Below are positions 9,707 to 18,072 of a stretch of 64,000 nt of DNA, one piece after another; position 1 is the stretch's first letter; each line of letters opens with the position of its first letter. Origin of the DNA: an uncultured Acetatifactor sp. (GTDB lineage: Bacteria > Bacillota > Clostridia > Lachnospirales > Lachnospiraceae). Both the position numbers and the translations under genes were made by a program. The notes beneath the pieces were generated by a model. The model saw only the letters and a program-made list of their open reading frames with translations, had not been told where the DNA came from and made no database searches. Location: NCBI GenBank assembly GCA_944383825.1, contig CALWRA010000001.1, forward strand, positions 173,495-237,494, read 5' to 3'.

Positions 9707-10732
9707 TCAACGGCGTCCCGGCTCTGTATCTTCGCTTGTGGCCGTATTATACTCCTTGATGTAGTCAACCACCTCGTCCACCCTAGTAAACGCAAGTCCC
9801 ACATAACTGTCCGCAGCTCCGTAATAGATCGCAATTCTTCCGCTTGCCGCATCACAGATTGCTGCGCAGGGGAAAGTAACATTGGGTACAAAGCCCCTTT
9901 CCTCATACCATTCCTCCGGAGTCAGCAAAAAGTTTCCGCAGCGATACTTTACAACAGATGGATTGTCAATATCCAGAATCGCTCCTCCAATGCTGTATAC
10001 ATAGCCGCTGCAAGTTCTGTTTACCCCGTGGTAAAACAAAAGCCAGCCCTCTGTGGTTTCTATCGGGGCAGCGCCTCCCCCGATTTTCAGAGACTCCCAC
10101 CACTCGCTGCTTTTGCCCATTACATGTCTGTGTTTGCCCCAGTACATCATATCAGGGCTTTCCGAAAGAAAAATATCTCCGAAGGGCGTGTGTCCGCCAT
10201 CGCTTGGCCGAGACAGCATCACAAAATTTCCGTTTATTTTTCTGGGAAATAGTACAGCGTTCCTGTTAAAGGGCAGAAAGGGGTTTTCCAGACGGGTAAA
10301 CGTTTTAAAATCAGTGGTTTTTGCAATACCAATGGAGGCGCCGTAGAAGTCCTGACACCACATAATATAATACGTATCCTCGATCCTTACCAACCTGGGG
10401 TCATAGGCATACAGAGGCATAAAGGATCTACCCTTTTCATCTGTAAAATTAATTCTTTCCTTTTCAAAGCTCCAGGAAATTCCATCCCTGCTGTGACCAA
10501 GGTAAATGTGAGGAATCCCGTTTACCTGCTCTCCGCGGAATACCCCGATAAAAGCGTCCTCATAAGGCATCACCGCACTGTTAAAAATGCGGGCGACTCC
10601 TTCCACCGGGTTTCTTCCGATAATGGGGTTCTCATTATACCGCCAAAGCGGCATCCATTCACTGCTTTTCTCGCTTCTTTCCTGCCAGGGCATGTTGGGT
10701 GCAGCAGATCCGATTATTTTTGTTTCACTCAC
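9707..10732 (-). CDS. GH130 beta-mannoside phosphorylase (subfamily 2-like)
   Basis: The 341-residue protein is a second GH130 phosphorylase, shorter than and diverged from the one at 890-2056. It has AYDPRL near residue 110, bearing the general acid Asp, and RNAVLFPRKINGNFVMLSRP. This pattern resembles subfamily 2: beta-1,4-mannooligosaccharide phosphorylase (EC 2.4.1.319) or beta-1,4-mannosyl-N-acetylglucosamine phosphorylase (EC 2.4.1.320). I choose the GTG at 10732 as start because GGAGG lies 8 bp upstream; the in-frame ATG at 10747 is itself part of that ribosome site. In this locus it could phosphorolyse the Man-GlcNAc core disaccharide of N-glycans. Confidence 0.83.
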   Translation of the reverse strand: MSETKIIGSAAPNMPWQERSEKSSEWMPLWRYNENPIIGRNPVEGVARIFNSAVMPYEDAFIGVFRGEQVNGIPHIYLGHSRDGISWSFEKERINFTDEKGRSFMPLYAYDPRLVRIEDTYYIMWCQDFYGASIGIAKTTDFKTFTRLENPFLPFNRNAVLFPRKINGNFVMLSRPSDGGHTPFGDIFLSESPDMMYWGKHRHVMGKSSEWWESLKIGGGAAPIETTEGWLLFYHGVNRTCSGYVYSIGGAILDIDNPSVVKYRCGNFLLTPEEWYEERGFVPNVTFPCAAICDAASGRIAIYYGAADSYVGLAFTRVDEVVDYIKEYNTATSEDTEPGRR

Positions 10733-10770
10733 TTTCAATACCTCCATTTGTAATATTTACTTAAATTATA

Positions 10771-10785
10771 TTATTATTAAAGTAA
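10771..10785 (-). promoter_or_regulatory. Third copy of the LacI-type site, before the second GH130 gene
   Basis: On the minus strand TTACTTTAATAATAA shares its first 11 bases with the sites at 8365 and 8451. A TATAAT lies just downstream on the same strand. It suggests that the isolated GH130 gene belongs to the same regulon as the importer operon. Confidence 0.5.
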
Positions 10786-10887
10786 TTTAAGGTTATTTTA
10801 GCATTTATTCTTTTCTTTGACAAGAAAAATTATATTTTGTTTTACTTCCTCTCTTCCAGGGCATCAAATCTCCGGTTTCTCCTCCTA

Positions 10888-10938
10888 TTGACAGCTTCTT
10901 ATCATGCGAATACAATAGTTGCAGATACAACTATTGTA
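10888..10938 (+). promoter_or_regulatory. Promoter and MarR-type palindrome of the ABC exporter operon
   Basis: TTGACA (10888-10893), exactly 17 bp, TACAAT (10911-10916) form a near-consensus sigma-A promoter. A perfect inverted repeat, TACAATAGTTG (10911-10921) and CAACTATTGTA (10928-10938), begins at the -10. The size and symmetry fit a MarR dimer, and a MarR gene is the third gene of this operon, so autorepression is likely. Confidence 0.75.
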
Positions 10939-10996
10939 GACACATTTATTTCTCAGCCATGGGCTTGGCAGCCTGCGGCTGATACATGGAGGCTCT

Positions 10997-12721
10997 ATGA
11001 AACGCTTGCTCTCTTATCTGAAAAAATACAAGACCGCTGCACTGCTGGCGGTACTCTGCATTATACTGGAAACCTTTTTGGAACTCATCATTCCTCTCAT
11101 CATGGCTGATATGGTTGATACGGGGATTGCTACTGCCAATCAGTCTTATATTTTTCAGAGAGGGCTTCTCATGGGCGTCTGCGCATTGGCTGCCCTGATT
11201 CTGGGCACAGGAAGCGCTCGTTTCGCAGCGGTCTGCGGGCAGGGAGCAGGGGCTGAAATACGTAAGGACGAATACCGTAAGCTGCAGCAGTTTTCCTTTT
11301 CCAACACGGACCGTTTCCGCACCTCCTCCTTGGTCACCAGACTTACCGGTGATGTAACCAATATTCAAAATTCAATTTCATCCGGCCTGCGTCCCGCTTT
11401 CCGAGCTCCCGTAATGATGATAACTGCTGTAGGGGTTTCCTTCTACATCAACAAAGAGCTGGCCGCCGTGTTTCTGGTTGCCGCTCCCGCTTTAGGCATA
11501 CTGCTTTTTCTGATTATCAGACGGGTTCGCCCTTTATATTCCAAAATGCAGAAGTCCGTGGATCTGGTGAACCGGATTATCCAGGAGAATCTTGCGGCTA
11601 TAAGAGTGGTAAAGGCCTACGTGAGAGGCGACTATGAGCTGGCAAAATTTGAAGAAGTGAACCTGGGGCTACAGACAACCTCGGAAAAAGCCTTTCGCAC
11701 TGCCTCCCTGAACATGCCCGCTATGCAGCTTGTCATGTACGCAACTATTCTGTGTATTCTCTGGTTCGGCGGTGATCTGGTTTCCTCGGGAGGGCTTAGG
11801 GTAGGAGAGCTCACCGGTTTTCTCAGCTATGTTCTTCAGGTGTTAAACTCTCTGATGATGATTTCCAATGTGTTTATGATGTTTACGCGCTCCATTGCCT
11901 CCTGGCGGCGTATCTGTGAGGTTATGGACGAAAAAATCGATATTACGGAGGAACATGCTAAAAATATTTCCGTTACAAGGGGAGAAATTATCTTCGACCA
12001 CGTTTTTTTTAAATACAGCAAGAACGCCAGGGAATATGTGCTTTCCGATATTTGTCTTCATATAGAACCAGGACAAACCGTAGGCATTATTGGAAGAACT
12101 GGAGCGGCAAAGTCCACTCTGGTGCAGCTGATTCCTCGTTTATATGACGCCACAGAGGGCTCTGTCCTGATCGATGGACATCCGGTCCAGGATTATCCTC
12201 TCAAACCCCTGCGGGATTCCATTGCCATGGTTTTACAGAAAAACACGCTTTTCTCAGGAACTGTCAAGGAAAATCTTCTCTGGGGCAGAGAGGATGCCTC
12301 TCAGGAGGAAATTGAGGAAGCCTGCCGTATCGCCTGCGTAGATGAGTTCATTGAAAGGCTGGAGAAGGGATATGACACTGACCTGGGTCAGGGAGGCGTA
12401 AACGTCTCCGGCGGTCAGAAGCAGCGTCTCTGCATTGCCAGGGCACTTCTGAAAAAGCCAAGAGTACTTATACTGGATGATTCCACAAGCGCTGTGGATA
12501 CGGCTACAGAGGCCAGAATACGGGAAGGGCTGGCAAACCATCTCCCCCAAACCACAAAGATTATGATTGCCCAAAGGATTTCTTCCGTATTCCATGCGGA
12601 TAAGATCATCATACTGGAGGATGGCAGAATCCACGCGGCGGGCACTCATCGTGAGCTTTTGGCAAACGACAGCATCTATCAGGAAATTTACCGTTCCCAG
12701 CAGGAAGGAGTTGCTTTATAA
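10997..12721 (+). CDS. ABC exporter half-transporter, degenerate-site subunit
   Basis: The 574-residue protein has an N-terminal six-helix exporter domain (about 1-310) and a C-terminal ATPase domain with signature VSGGQ. Its Walker A is GRTGAAKST, with Ala where Gly is usual, and its Walker B ends LILDDST, with Asp in place of the catalytic Glu. These are hallmarks of the non-hydrolysing subunit in asymmetric heterodimers such as BmrC/BmrD or TM287/288. It overlaps the partner gene by one base (TAATG). The start follows GGAGGCTCT. Probable role: multidrug or lipid-like substrate efflux; substrate unknown. Confidence 0.9.
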   Translation: MKRLLSYLKKYKTAALLAVLCIILETFLELIIPLIMADMVDTGIATANQSYIFQRGLLMGVCALAALILGTGSARFAAVCGQGAGAEIRKDEYRKLQQFSFSNTDRFRTSSLVTRLTGDVTNIQNSISSGLRPAFRAPVMMITAVGVSFYINKELAAVFLVAAPALGILLFLIIRRVRPLYSKMQKSVDLVNRIIQENLAAIRVVKAYVRGDYELAKFEEVNLGLQTTSEKAFRTASLNMPAMQLVMYATILCILWFGGDLVSSGGLRVGELTGFLSYVLQVLNSLMMISNVFMMFTRSIASWRRICEVMDEKIDITEEHAKNISVTRGEIIFDHVFFKYSKNAREYVLSDICLHIEPGQTVGIIGRTGAAKSTLVQLIPRLYDATEGSVLIDGHPVQDYPLKPLRDSIAMVLQKNTLFSGTVKENLLWGREDASQEEIEEACRIACVDEFIERLEKGYDTDLGQGGVNVSGGQKQRLCIARALLKKPRVLILDDSTSAVDTATEARIREGLANHLPQTTKIMIAQRISSVFHADKIIILEDGRIHAAGTHRELLANDSIYQEIYRSQQEGVAL

Positions 12722-14577
12722 TGGCCAGATACAACGGATACGCCCGTCCCAAAAACAGAAAGAAAACCATAAAGCAGCTGCTTCACTATATGGGCATTTA
12801 CAAATGGTCCATGGTCTTAGTTGCTCTTCTGGTATGCATCAGCAGTCTGGCCAACATCATGGGAACCTATCTGCTCAAGCCTGTGGTGAATCATTATATT
12901 CTTCCCGGGGATATTCCAGGACTGCTGGGAATGCTGCTTTTCATGGCTGTTATGTACGGCTGTGGGGCGCTGGCCACTCTGGGGTATAATCAGCTTATGG
13001 TACACACCAGCCAAAAGATCGTGGGCAGAATACGCAGGGATCTGTTTGCCCACACCCAAACTCTTCCTCTGTCTTATTTTGACGCTCATACCCATGGAGA
13101 GCTTATGAGCCGGTTCACAAACGATGTGGACACTCTGACAGAAGCCTTAAACAACAGCTTTACTCTATTGATCCAGAGCTTTATCGTGGTAACCGGAACC
13201 ATAACCATGCTGATTATTTTGAATTTCCAGCTTTCCCTGATTGTAATTGCTTTTCTCGTTTTAATGTTTTTCTTAATTCGCTTTAACGGAAAGAAAAGCA
13301 AAATATACTATTTGGAGCAGCAAAAATATCTTGGGAGCATCAACAGCTTTGTGGAAGAAATGGTAAGCGGCCAGAAGGTGGAAAAGGTATTCAACCACGA
13401 GGAACAGGATTTTCGGGAATTTTGCAGAAGAAATGAGGCTCTTCGGCAGTCCTCCACCAAAGCTCTCTCCTATTCAGGGATGATGGTTCCCACCATTGTA
13501 AGCCTTTCTTATTTTAATTACGCAGTTTCCGCCTGTGTGGGAGGTATGTTCGTGCTCTCAGGCCTCATGGATCTGGGCAGTCTCACCTCCTACCTCGTAT
13601 ATGTTCGCCAGAGCGCAATGCCTATGAATCAGTTTACCCAGCAGATCAACTTCCTTCTTGCCGCCCTGTCCGGCGCGGAGCGGATCTTTGAAATGATGGA
13701 GGAATCCCCTGAAACTGATGAAGGAAAAATCACACTATGCCATGTTCAGGAAAGGGACGGAATGCTCCAGGAAAATGACCGGGAGGGAAGAGACTATGCT
13801 TGGAAGGTTCCCCAAGCAGATGGCTCCTGCCGTCTGGTTCCCTTAAAGGGCGACGTGCGTTTTACTAACGTTGTTTTTGGATACACTTCGGAGAAAAAAA
13901 TATTAAACGGCATCAGTCTTTACGCCAAGCCCGGACAGAAAATAGCCTTTGTAGGCTCCACCGGAGCGGGGAAAACCACCATTATAAATCTGATTAACCG
14001 ATTTTATGAAATTCAGGAAGGTGTCATCACCTATGATGGGCTTGATCTGAGAGATATCTGCAAAAAGGATCTGCGCCGATCCCTTTCCATGGTTATCCAG
14101 GACACTCACCTTTTTACCGGGACCATTGCGGACAACATACGGTATGGCAGGCTGAAAGCCAGCGATGAAGAGGTTCGGCAAGCCGCTCGGATTGCCAACG
14201 CAGATTCCTTCATCCGAAGGCTGCCGGAGGGCTATGACACCATGCTGCACAGCGATGGAGCCAATTTGTCTCAAGGGCAGAGACAACTTTTGGCCATCGC
14301 CCGCGCCGCTATTTCCCGTCCTCCGGTGCTGATCCTTGACGAGGCCACCAGCTCCGTTGACACCAGGACCGAGCGGCTCATAGAAAAAGGAATGGATTCA
14401 CTTATGGAGGGACGGACGGTGTTTGTGATTGCTCACAGACTTTCCACTGTACGCAACTCCAAGGCCATAATGGTTCTGGAGCAGGGAAAAATCATAGAAA
14501 GAGGGAGTCATGAAGAGCTGATTGCCCAAAGAGGTCGCTATTACCGGCTCTACACGGGACAATTTGAACTGGACTGA
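12721..14577 (+). CDS. ABC exporter half-transporter, catalytic subunit
   Basis: The 618-residue partner has six predicted membrane helices, then an ATPase domain with canonical Walker A GSTGAGKT and Walker B LILDEATSS with the catalytic Glu. Its signature is LSQGQ rather than LSGGQ, as expected for the half that completes the degenerate site. A linker of about 50 charged residues (about 335-385) separates membrane and ATPase domains. It is translationally coupled to the upstream half-transporter and followed 11 bp later by the MarR gene. Confidence 0.9.
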   Translation: MARYNGYARPKNRKKTIKQLLHYMGIYKWSMVLVALLVCISSLANIMGTYLLKPVVNHYILPGDIPGLLGMLLFMAVMYGCGALATLGYNQLMVHTSQKIVGRIRRDLFAHTQTLPLSYFDAHTHGELMSRFTNDVDTLTEALNNSFTLLIQSFIVVTGTITMLIILNFQLSLIVIAFLVLMFFLIRFNGKKSKIYYLEQQKYLGSINSFVEEMVSGQKVEKVFNHEEQDFREFCRRNEALRQSSTKALSYSGMMVPTIVSLSYFNYAVSACVGGMFVLSGLMDLGSLTSYLVYVRQSAMPMNQFTQQINFLLAALSGAERIFEMMEESPETDEGKITLCHVQERDGMLQENDREGRDYAWKVPQADGSCRLVPLKGDVRFTNVVFGYTSEKKILNGISLYAKPGQKIAFVGSTGAGKTTIINLINRFYEIQEGVITYDGLDLRDICKKDLRRSLSMVIQDTHLFTGTIADNIRYGRLKASDEEVRQAARIANADSFIRRLPEGYDTMLHSDGANLSQGQRQLLAIARAAISRPPVLILDEATSSVDTRTERLIEKGMDSLMEGRTVFVIAHRLSTVRNSKAIMVLEQGKIIERGSHEELIAQRGRYYRLYTGQFELD

Positions 14578-14588
14578 GGAGGTACGAT

Positions 14589-15026
14589 ATGGAAAAGCAA
14601 GATATCCGAGAAGCAATGATACAGATGGAGCTTGCCCGGAAAAGACTGCTTATGCCTGTATTCCAGGAGCTGGGACTTACTGTGGGACAGCCTCGGATCC
14701 TGAACAAGCTTTATGAGCAGGATCACATTTCCCAGAGAGAGCTGGCGGATAAATGCTTTGTGGACGTGGCCACCATATCCAGGAATCTTGACCGCCTGGA
14801 GAAGGCAGGATACCTAACCAGGGAAAAGCGCCCCGACAGCAGGCGTTCTTTTCTGGTGGTGCTTACAAAGGAGGGGAGAGAATGCGCCTCCAAGGTCCAC
14901 GAGAGCTTTCGGTGTGCGGATGAGCAGATGTGGCGGGGTCTTGATGATAAAGAGGCGGAAGCTTTTCTTGCCTGCGCCCGGAAGCTCATCCTCAATCTGC
15001 AGTCCGGCTCCCATTCTGCTTCTTAA
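14589..15026 (+). CDS. MarR family transcriptional regulator
   Basis: The 145-residue protein has a MarR winged helix: ISQRELADKCFVDVATISRNLDRL forms the helix-turn-helix and the wing contains RRSFLVVLTKEG. The start follows GAGGAGGTACGAT. Being the third gene of the exporter operon it most likely senses a transported compound and represses the promoter at 10888-10938. Its stop overlaps the convergent DUF3810 gene by a few bases. Confidence 0.9.
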   Translation: MEKQDIREAMIQMELARKRLLMPVFQELGLTVGQPRILNKLYEQDHISQRELADKCFVDVATISRNLDRLEKAGYLTREKRPDSRRSFLVVLTKEGRECASKVHESFRCADEQMWRGLDDKEAEAFLACARKLILNLQSGSHSAS

Positions 15027-16261
15027 GGCGCCTGGGAACCCTCTCTATGGTACAGCAAAAGAAGCTCTACCACACGGCTGTAACTGTCCATGCCGTCTGA
15101 AACACCGTTTGCCTTCAGCGTAGTGTCTATGAAGACATCCGACAACTCGTCCACCAGCTCCGTGTCCAGAATGGCCGTACCGTTAATGCGTTCCCATTCC
15201 TCCTCCGTCACAAATACATCATCCTCATATACCTGCCGGGAGAGCCGCACCGGCGGGTTCTTATCCGCCGCCTCTCCGTATGCCTGGGGATTGCTCTGCA
15301 TTTCCACATATAAGTCATTTGTCACATAGGGGAGCACGCTGAGACAGCCGCTGTATTGAAAATAAATATCATCCGAACGTATGCAGGCCAGATAGCTGAT
15401 AAAGTTCGCCTCATCCTCAAAAATGTATCCTCTTAGGTGAGCCAGCTCATGACACATCGCGGCAGGCTTATTCAAAATATACATCACATCATTATAATTT
15501 GCTTCCATGGAAAACGGAAAATAATAGCCCTGCATATACTGCTGGCACATAAAATCGGAAAACGTCATGGGCTTTGGTCTCGGATAATAGCCATCCAGCT
15601 GCGGATAACTCTCCCCCAGCTGCCGCATGATTTCCACGGCCTTGTCCTGCATATCTGAAATTTCACCATTTTCCAGAATCCCGCCGGGATAGATCACTTT
15701 GCCGTCTTCATCCCTTTCCACCTGAGCGGCCAGAGCATTGCACCGCTGCGCAAGCCCGTTATAAAGGACGAGCAGTTCGTCTACGGAATACTTCCCTGCT
15801 CCGTCCATTCGGTTCTCCCCGGCTCTCCCGAAATATTTTTCCGAAAAGGCAGAGGCGTGATACAGAATGAAACAGTTTAATGTCATTACAAGACATACCA
15901 GAAGAGTCGTCCATGCAAAAAAGGTATAAAATCTCCCGGCAAAGCCCATCCATTTATCATAAAGCTCCGTCCGGAGTGGTTTTTCTTTGGCGAAAAATCT
16001 GTGTACCGCCAGAACTGTAACCGTTATCATTGCTATAACCACCGCAGCCAGCACCGTAAATAGACCAGCCACAATCATCCACTCTCCCACTGAAAAAGGA
16101 AAGAGCCCTGTAATGCGGCCATAGGTATTCACCCAGATTGGGAACACATATGCTATATAAGCATCGCAAAACCCCGTGCTGTTCCACGCAATCACATTTA
16201 ACAGCACGGTCACGACTGCTATGCCTGTAAATAATTTATATCTTCGCTTTCCTTTTTTCAT
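15023..16261 (-). CDS. DUF3810 membrane protein with HELAH metalloprotease-like motif
   Basis: The 412-residue protein has three predicted membrane helices in its first 135 residues and an extracytoplasmic domain with HELAH at about 271-275 and a following FEDEANFISY, the layout of a zinc metallopeptidase of the DUF3810 family. No function is established. I start at 16261 because AAGGAAGG precedes it; an in-frame start at 16414 would add 51 unconvincing residues and reach into the transposase remnant. It ends convergent to the MarR gene. Confidence 0.8.
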   Translation of the reverse strand: MKKGKRRYKLFTGIAVVTVLLNVIAWNSTGFCDAYIAYVFPIWVNTYGRITGLFPFSVGEWMIVAGLFTVLAAVVIAMITVTVLAVHRFFAKEKPLRTELYDKWMGFAGRFYTFFAWTTLLVCLVMTLNCFILYHASAFSEKYFGRAGENRMDGAGKYSVDELLVLYNGLAQRCNALAAQVERDEDGKVIYPGGILENGEISDMQDKAVEIMRQLGESYPQLDGYYPRPKPMTFSDFMCQQYMQGYYFPFSMEANYNDVMYILNKPAAMCHELAHLRGYIFEDEANFISYLACIRSDDIYFQYSGCLSVLPYVTNDLYVEMQSNPQAYGEAADKNPPVRLSRQVYEDDVFVTEEEWERINGTAILDTELVDELSDVFIDTTLKANGVSDGMDSYSRVVELLLLYHREGSQAP

Positions 16262-16367
16262 GAACCTTCCTTGAAATATTTCTGTTCTTCTTAATCTTGG
16301 ACATAGAAGCACAATGTGAGAAACCGGAATACTCATAGCCCTGTAGATTTCTCTTAATAATATCATA

Positions 16368-16595
16368 TCACCCGCCAGCAAAAATGCAACTGATTTCCTC
16401 TGCAAAGAATGCAATGCCAGATACGCTGGCTATGGCTTTGGCTTCGGGGCTTGTCTGACATTCTTCACATAATTCACTGCACAATTTAGAAATGCCGACT
16501 TTGGATACACCATATTCTTGTTCAATTCTGGTGTGTAATTTTGCGCTTAAAAATAAGCGCAGTTGAAAGAAGGAGACAGACCTGCTCAGATTCAA
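16368..16595 (-). pseudogene. Remnant of an IS3-family transposase OrfA
   Basis: This short reading frame (75 codons) contains IEQEYGVSKVGISKL, ECQTSPEAKA and IAFFAEEI, recognisable pieces of IS3-type OrfA proteins (helix-turn-helix, ECQTNPEA-like block, AAFFAKEI-like leucine-zipper end). The spacing is much shorter than in an intact OrfA, and no OrfB or IS ends are present. It looks like a decayed insertion-sequence scar between the DUF3810 and DUF3048 genes. Confidence 0.6.
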
Positions 16596-16637
16596 GGCTT
16601 TTAAAAAGCCAGAATTTCACAGAACTGTCTCCTTCTT
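16567..16637. repeat. 13-bp inverted repeat with nested hairpin
   Basis: AAGAAGGAGACAG (16567-16579) is mirrored exactly by CTGTCTCCTTCTT (16625-16637). Between them lies a small hairpin, GGCTTTT/AAAAGCC-like. It overlaps the start of the transposase remnant and may be an IS end, a small mobile repeat, or a terminator. Another hairpin, GCGCTT/AAGCGC, is just to the left near 16540-16560. Confidence 0.55.
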
Positions 16638-16683
16638 AAGTGCCGGGGGCAAAAATCGGCATTAACCGACTGTTGTCTCTTGT

Positions 16684-17841
16684 TTATTCATAGGAAATGT
16701 ATTGGGAATACTCTTCCCAGATATTGCAAATCCAGGTTTTCCCCTGGTTAAATACAATTTCATTCCCGTTCTCATCCAGGAAAAGATTGGGTTCATAATC
16801 CCCATCTCGCTGCCAGGTTCCTTTGATCACCTTTCCATTGGTAAATACAATGGCGTCGCCTTGGCCGTGAACCTCAAATGCCAAATAATCCAGTTCGCTG
16901 GGATCCCTTACCTCCCCATGGCAGATCTTAAATACCACATTACTCACCGCAAGCTGTTCCCCATTCATCTCGTCTATATGAGGCTCGCCGTACTGGGAAC
17001 GATAGTACAAACCATCCTCCTCATTATAAGTAAAGCAGGGATTCGCATTCCCATAGCCGCCGTTGTTGGTAGTGGTTCCTCCTGGATAGATTTCCGTTGC
17101 GTCGGGATATTCCGCATATTCAGCTCTACGGCCATCTCCTGCAAAAGTGAATGCCTGAACGAAACGGTCCGTATATTCTGTCTCGTAGCCCAGCCGTTCC
17201 ACTGCCTCTTCATAGCCATCGATAAACATATAGCCTGTATATTCAGTGGAATAACCGGATCTGGAAATCCGGTCAAATGCCTCCGGCGCACCTACATCTA
17301 TTCCTGACACTGCCTCGCTTACATTATCTATTCTGTCCGAGTTGATAATAGGACCCACAAAGGGAATGGCAAGGCCCCAGTTTACATAAATGGAGTCATA
17401 AGCCATCGCTTCATATACATAATAATCTCTGGCGCTGCGGACAGGGCCAATGTGATCAAGGTCATCGTAATCCTCAAACAAGGCCATAAGCCTGGTTACG
17501 CGTCCCTCCACAGGAGCCTCATAAATAATGCTTGCCCTGGAAATTCCGTACTGAGGCAGAGAAGGCTTATTGTTGGGGAGCATAACTGCCATATTTCTCC
17601 TTTTTACAACCTCTTCATCCTTCCATTCACCGGTCAGGTAGCTCTGCATTTGTCCGTCCACCACAGTTCTCTCGGTGATGGTTTCCCCTCCTGCCGTCTG
17701 CTGGCCTCCGGCCTGCTGTGTTTCATCAGCAATGGGCTGCCCTTCCACTGTGTGCACAACGGATGAATTTTCATCATTGCCGCCGCATCCAGCCAGCATT
17801 CCCATTGCTATGACAATTGCTGCAAGTACTTTCCTTTTCAT
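16684..17841 (-). CDS. DUF3048 (YerB-like) lipoprotein
   Basis: The 385-residue protein has a lipoprotein signal with MLAGC lipobox, a short Gln/Gly/Thr-rich linker, and the two-part DUF3048 domain known from Bacillus YerB. Conserved pieces include MAVMLPNNKPSLPQYG, the GPVRSARDYYV block and a C-terminal FNQGKTWICNI. It would be exposed on the outer membrane face. Function of the family is not established. It is transcribed alone, divergent from the MATE gene. The start is preceded by AAAGGG. Confidence 0.85.
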   Translation of the reverse strand: MKRKVLAAIVIAMGMLAGCGGNDENSSVVHTVEGQPIADETQQAGGQQTAGGETITERTVVDGQMQSYLTGEWKDEEVVKRRNMAVMLPNNKPSLPQYGISRASIIYEAPVEGRVTRLMALFEDYDDLDHIGPVRSARDYYVYEAMAYDSIYVNWGLAIPFVGPIINSDRIDNVSEAVSGIDVGAPEAFDRISRSGYSTEYTGYMFIDGYEEAVERLGYETEYTDRFVQAFTFAGDGRRAEYAEYPDATEIYPGGTTTNNGGYGNANPCFTYNEEDGLYYRSQYGEPHIDEMNGEQLAVSNVVFKICHGEVRDPSELDYLAFEVHGQGDAIVFTNGKVIKGTWQRDGDYEPNLFLDENGNEIVFNQGKTWICNIWEEYSQYISYE

Positions 17842-18000
17842 GAAAAAACCCTTTCATTTGTTTATTGTCCGGCCGCGCTTCGGCCATATGCTCCATTTTA
17901 GCTCTAACATATATGTTTTGTCTATTTTTTTCATGAAAATTTTTTGTAGAAATTTTTAGCAGACTTCCAGGCGCTCTTTAGGACATTTGAAACTATCCTC

Positions 18001-18028
18001 TTGCATTTTTTATTTTTGGGTGTATGAT
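18001..18028 (+). promoter_or_regulatory. Promoter of the first MATE gene
   Basis: TTGCAT (18001-18006), a 16-bp spacer and TATGAT (18023-18028) lie about 45 bp before the GTG start of the MATE gene. It is a good sigma-A match. Confidence 0.55.
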
Positions 18029-18072
18029 ATAAAAGGTATTTTACGATTACCTCAAGGAAAGGTACGCACGCC

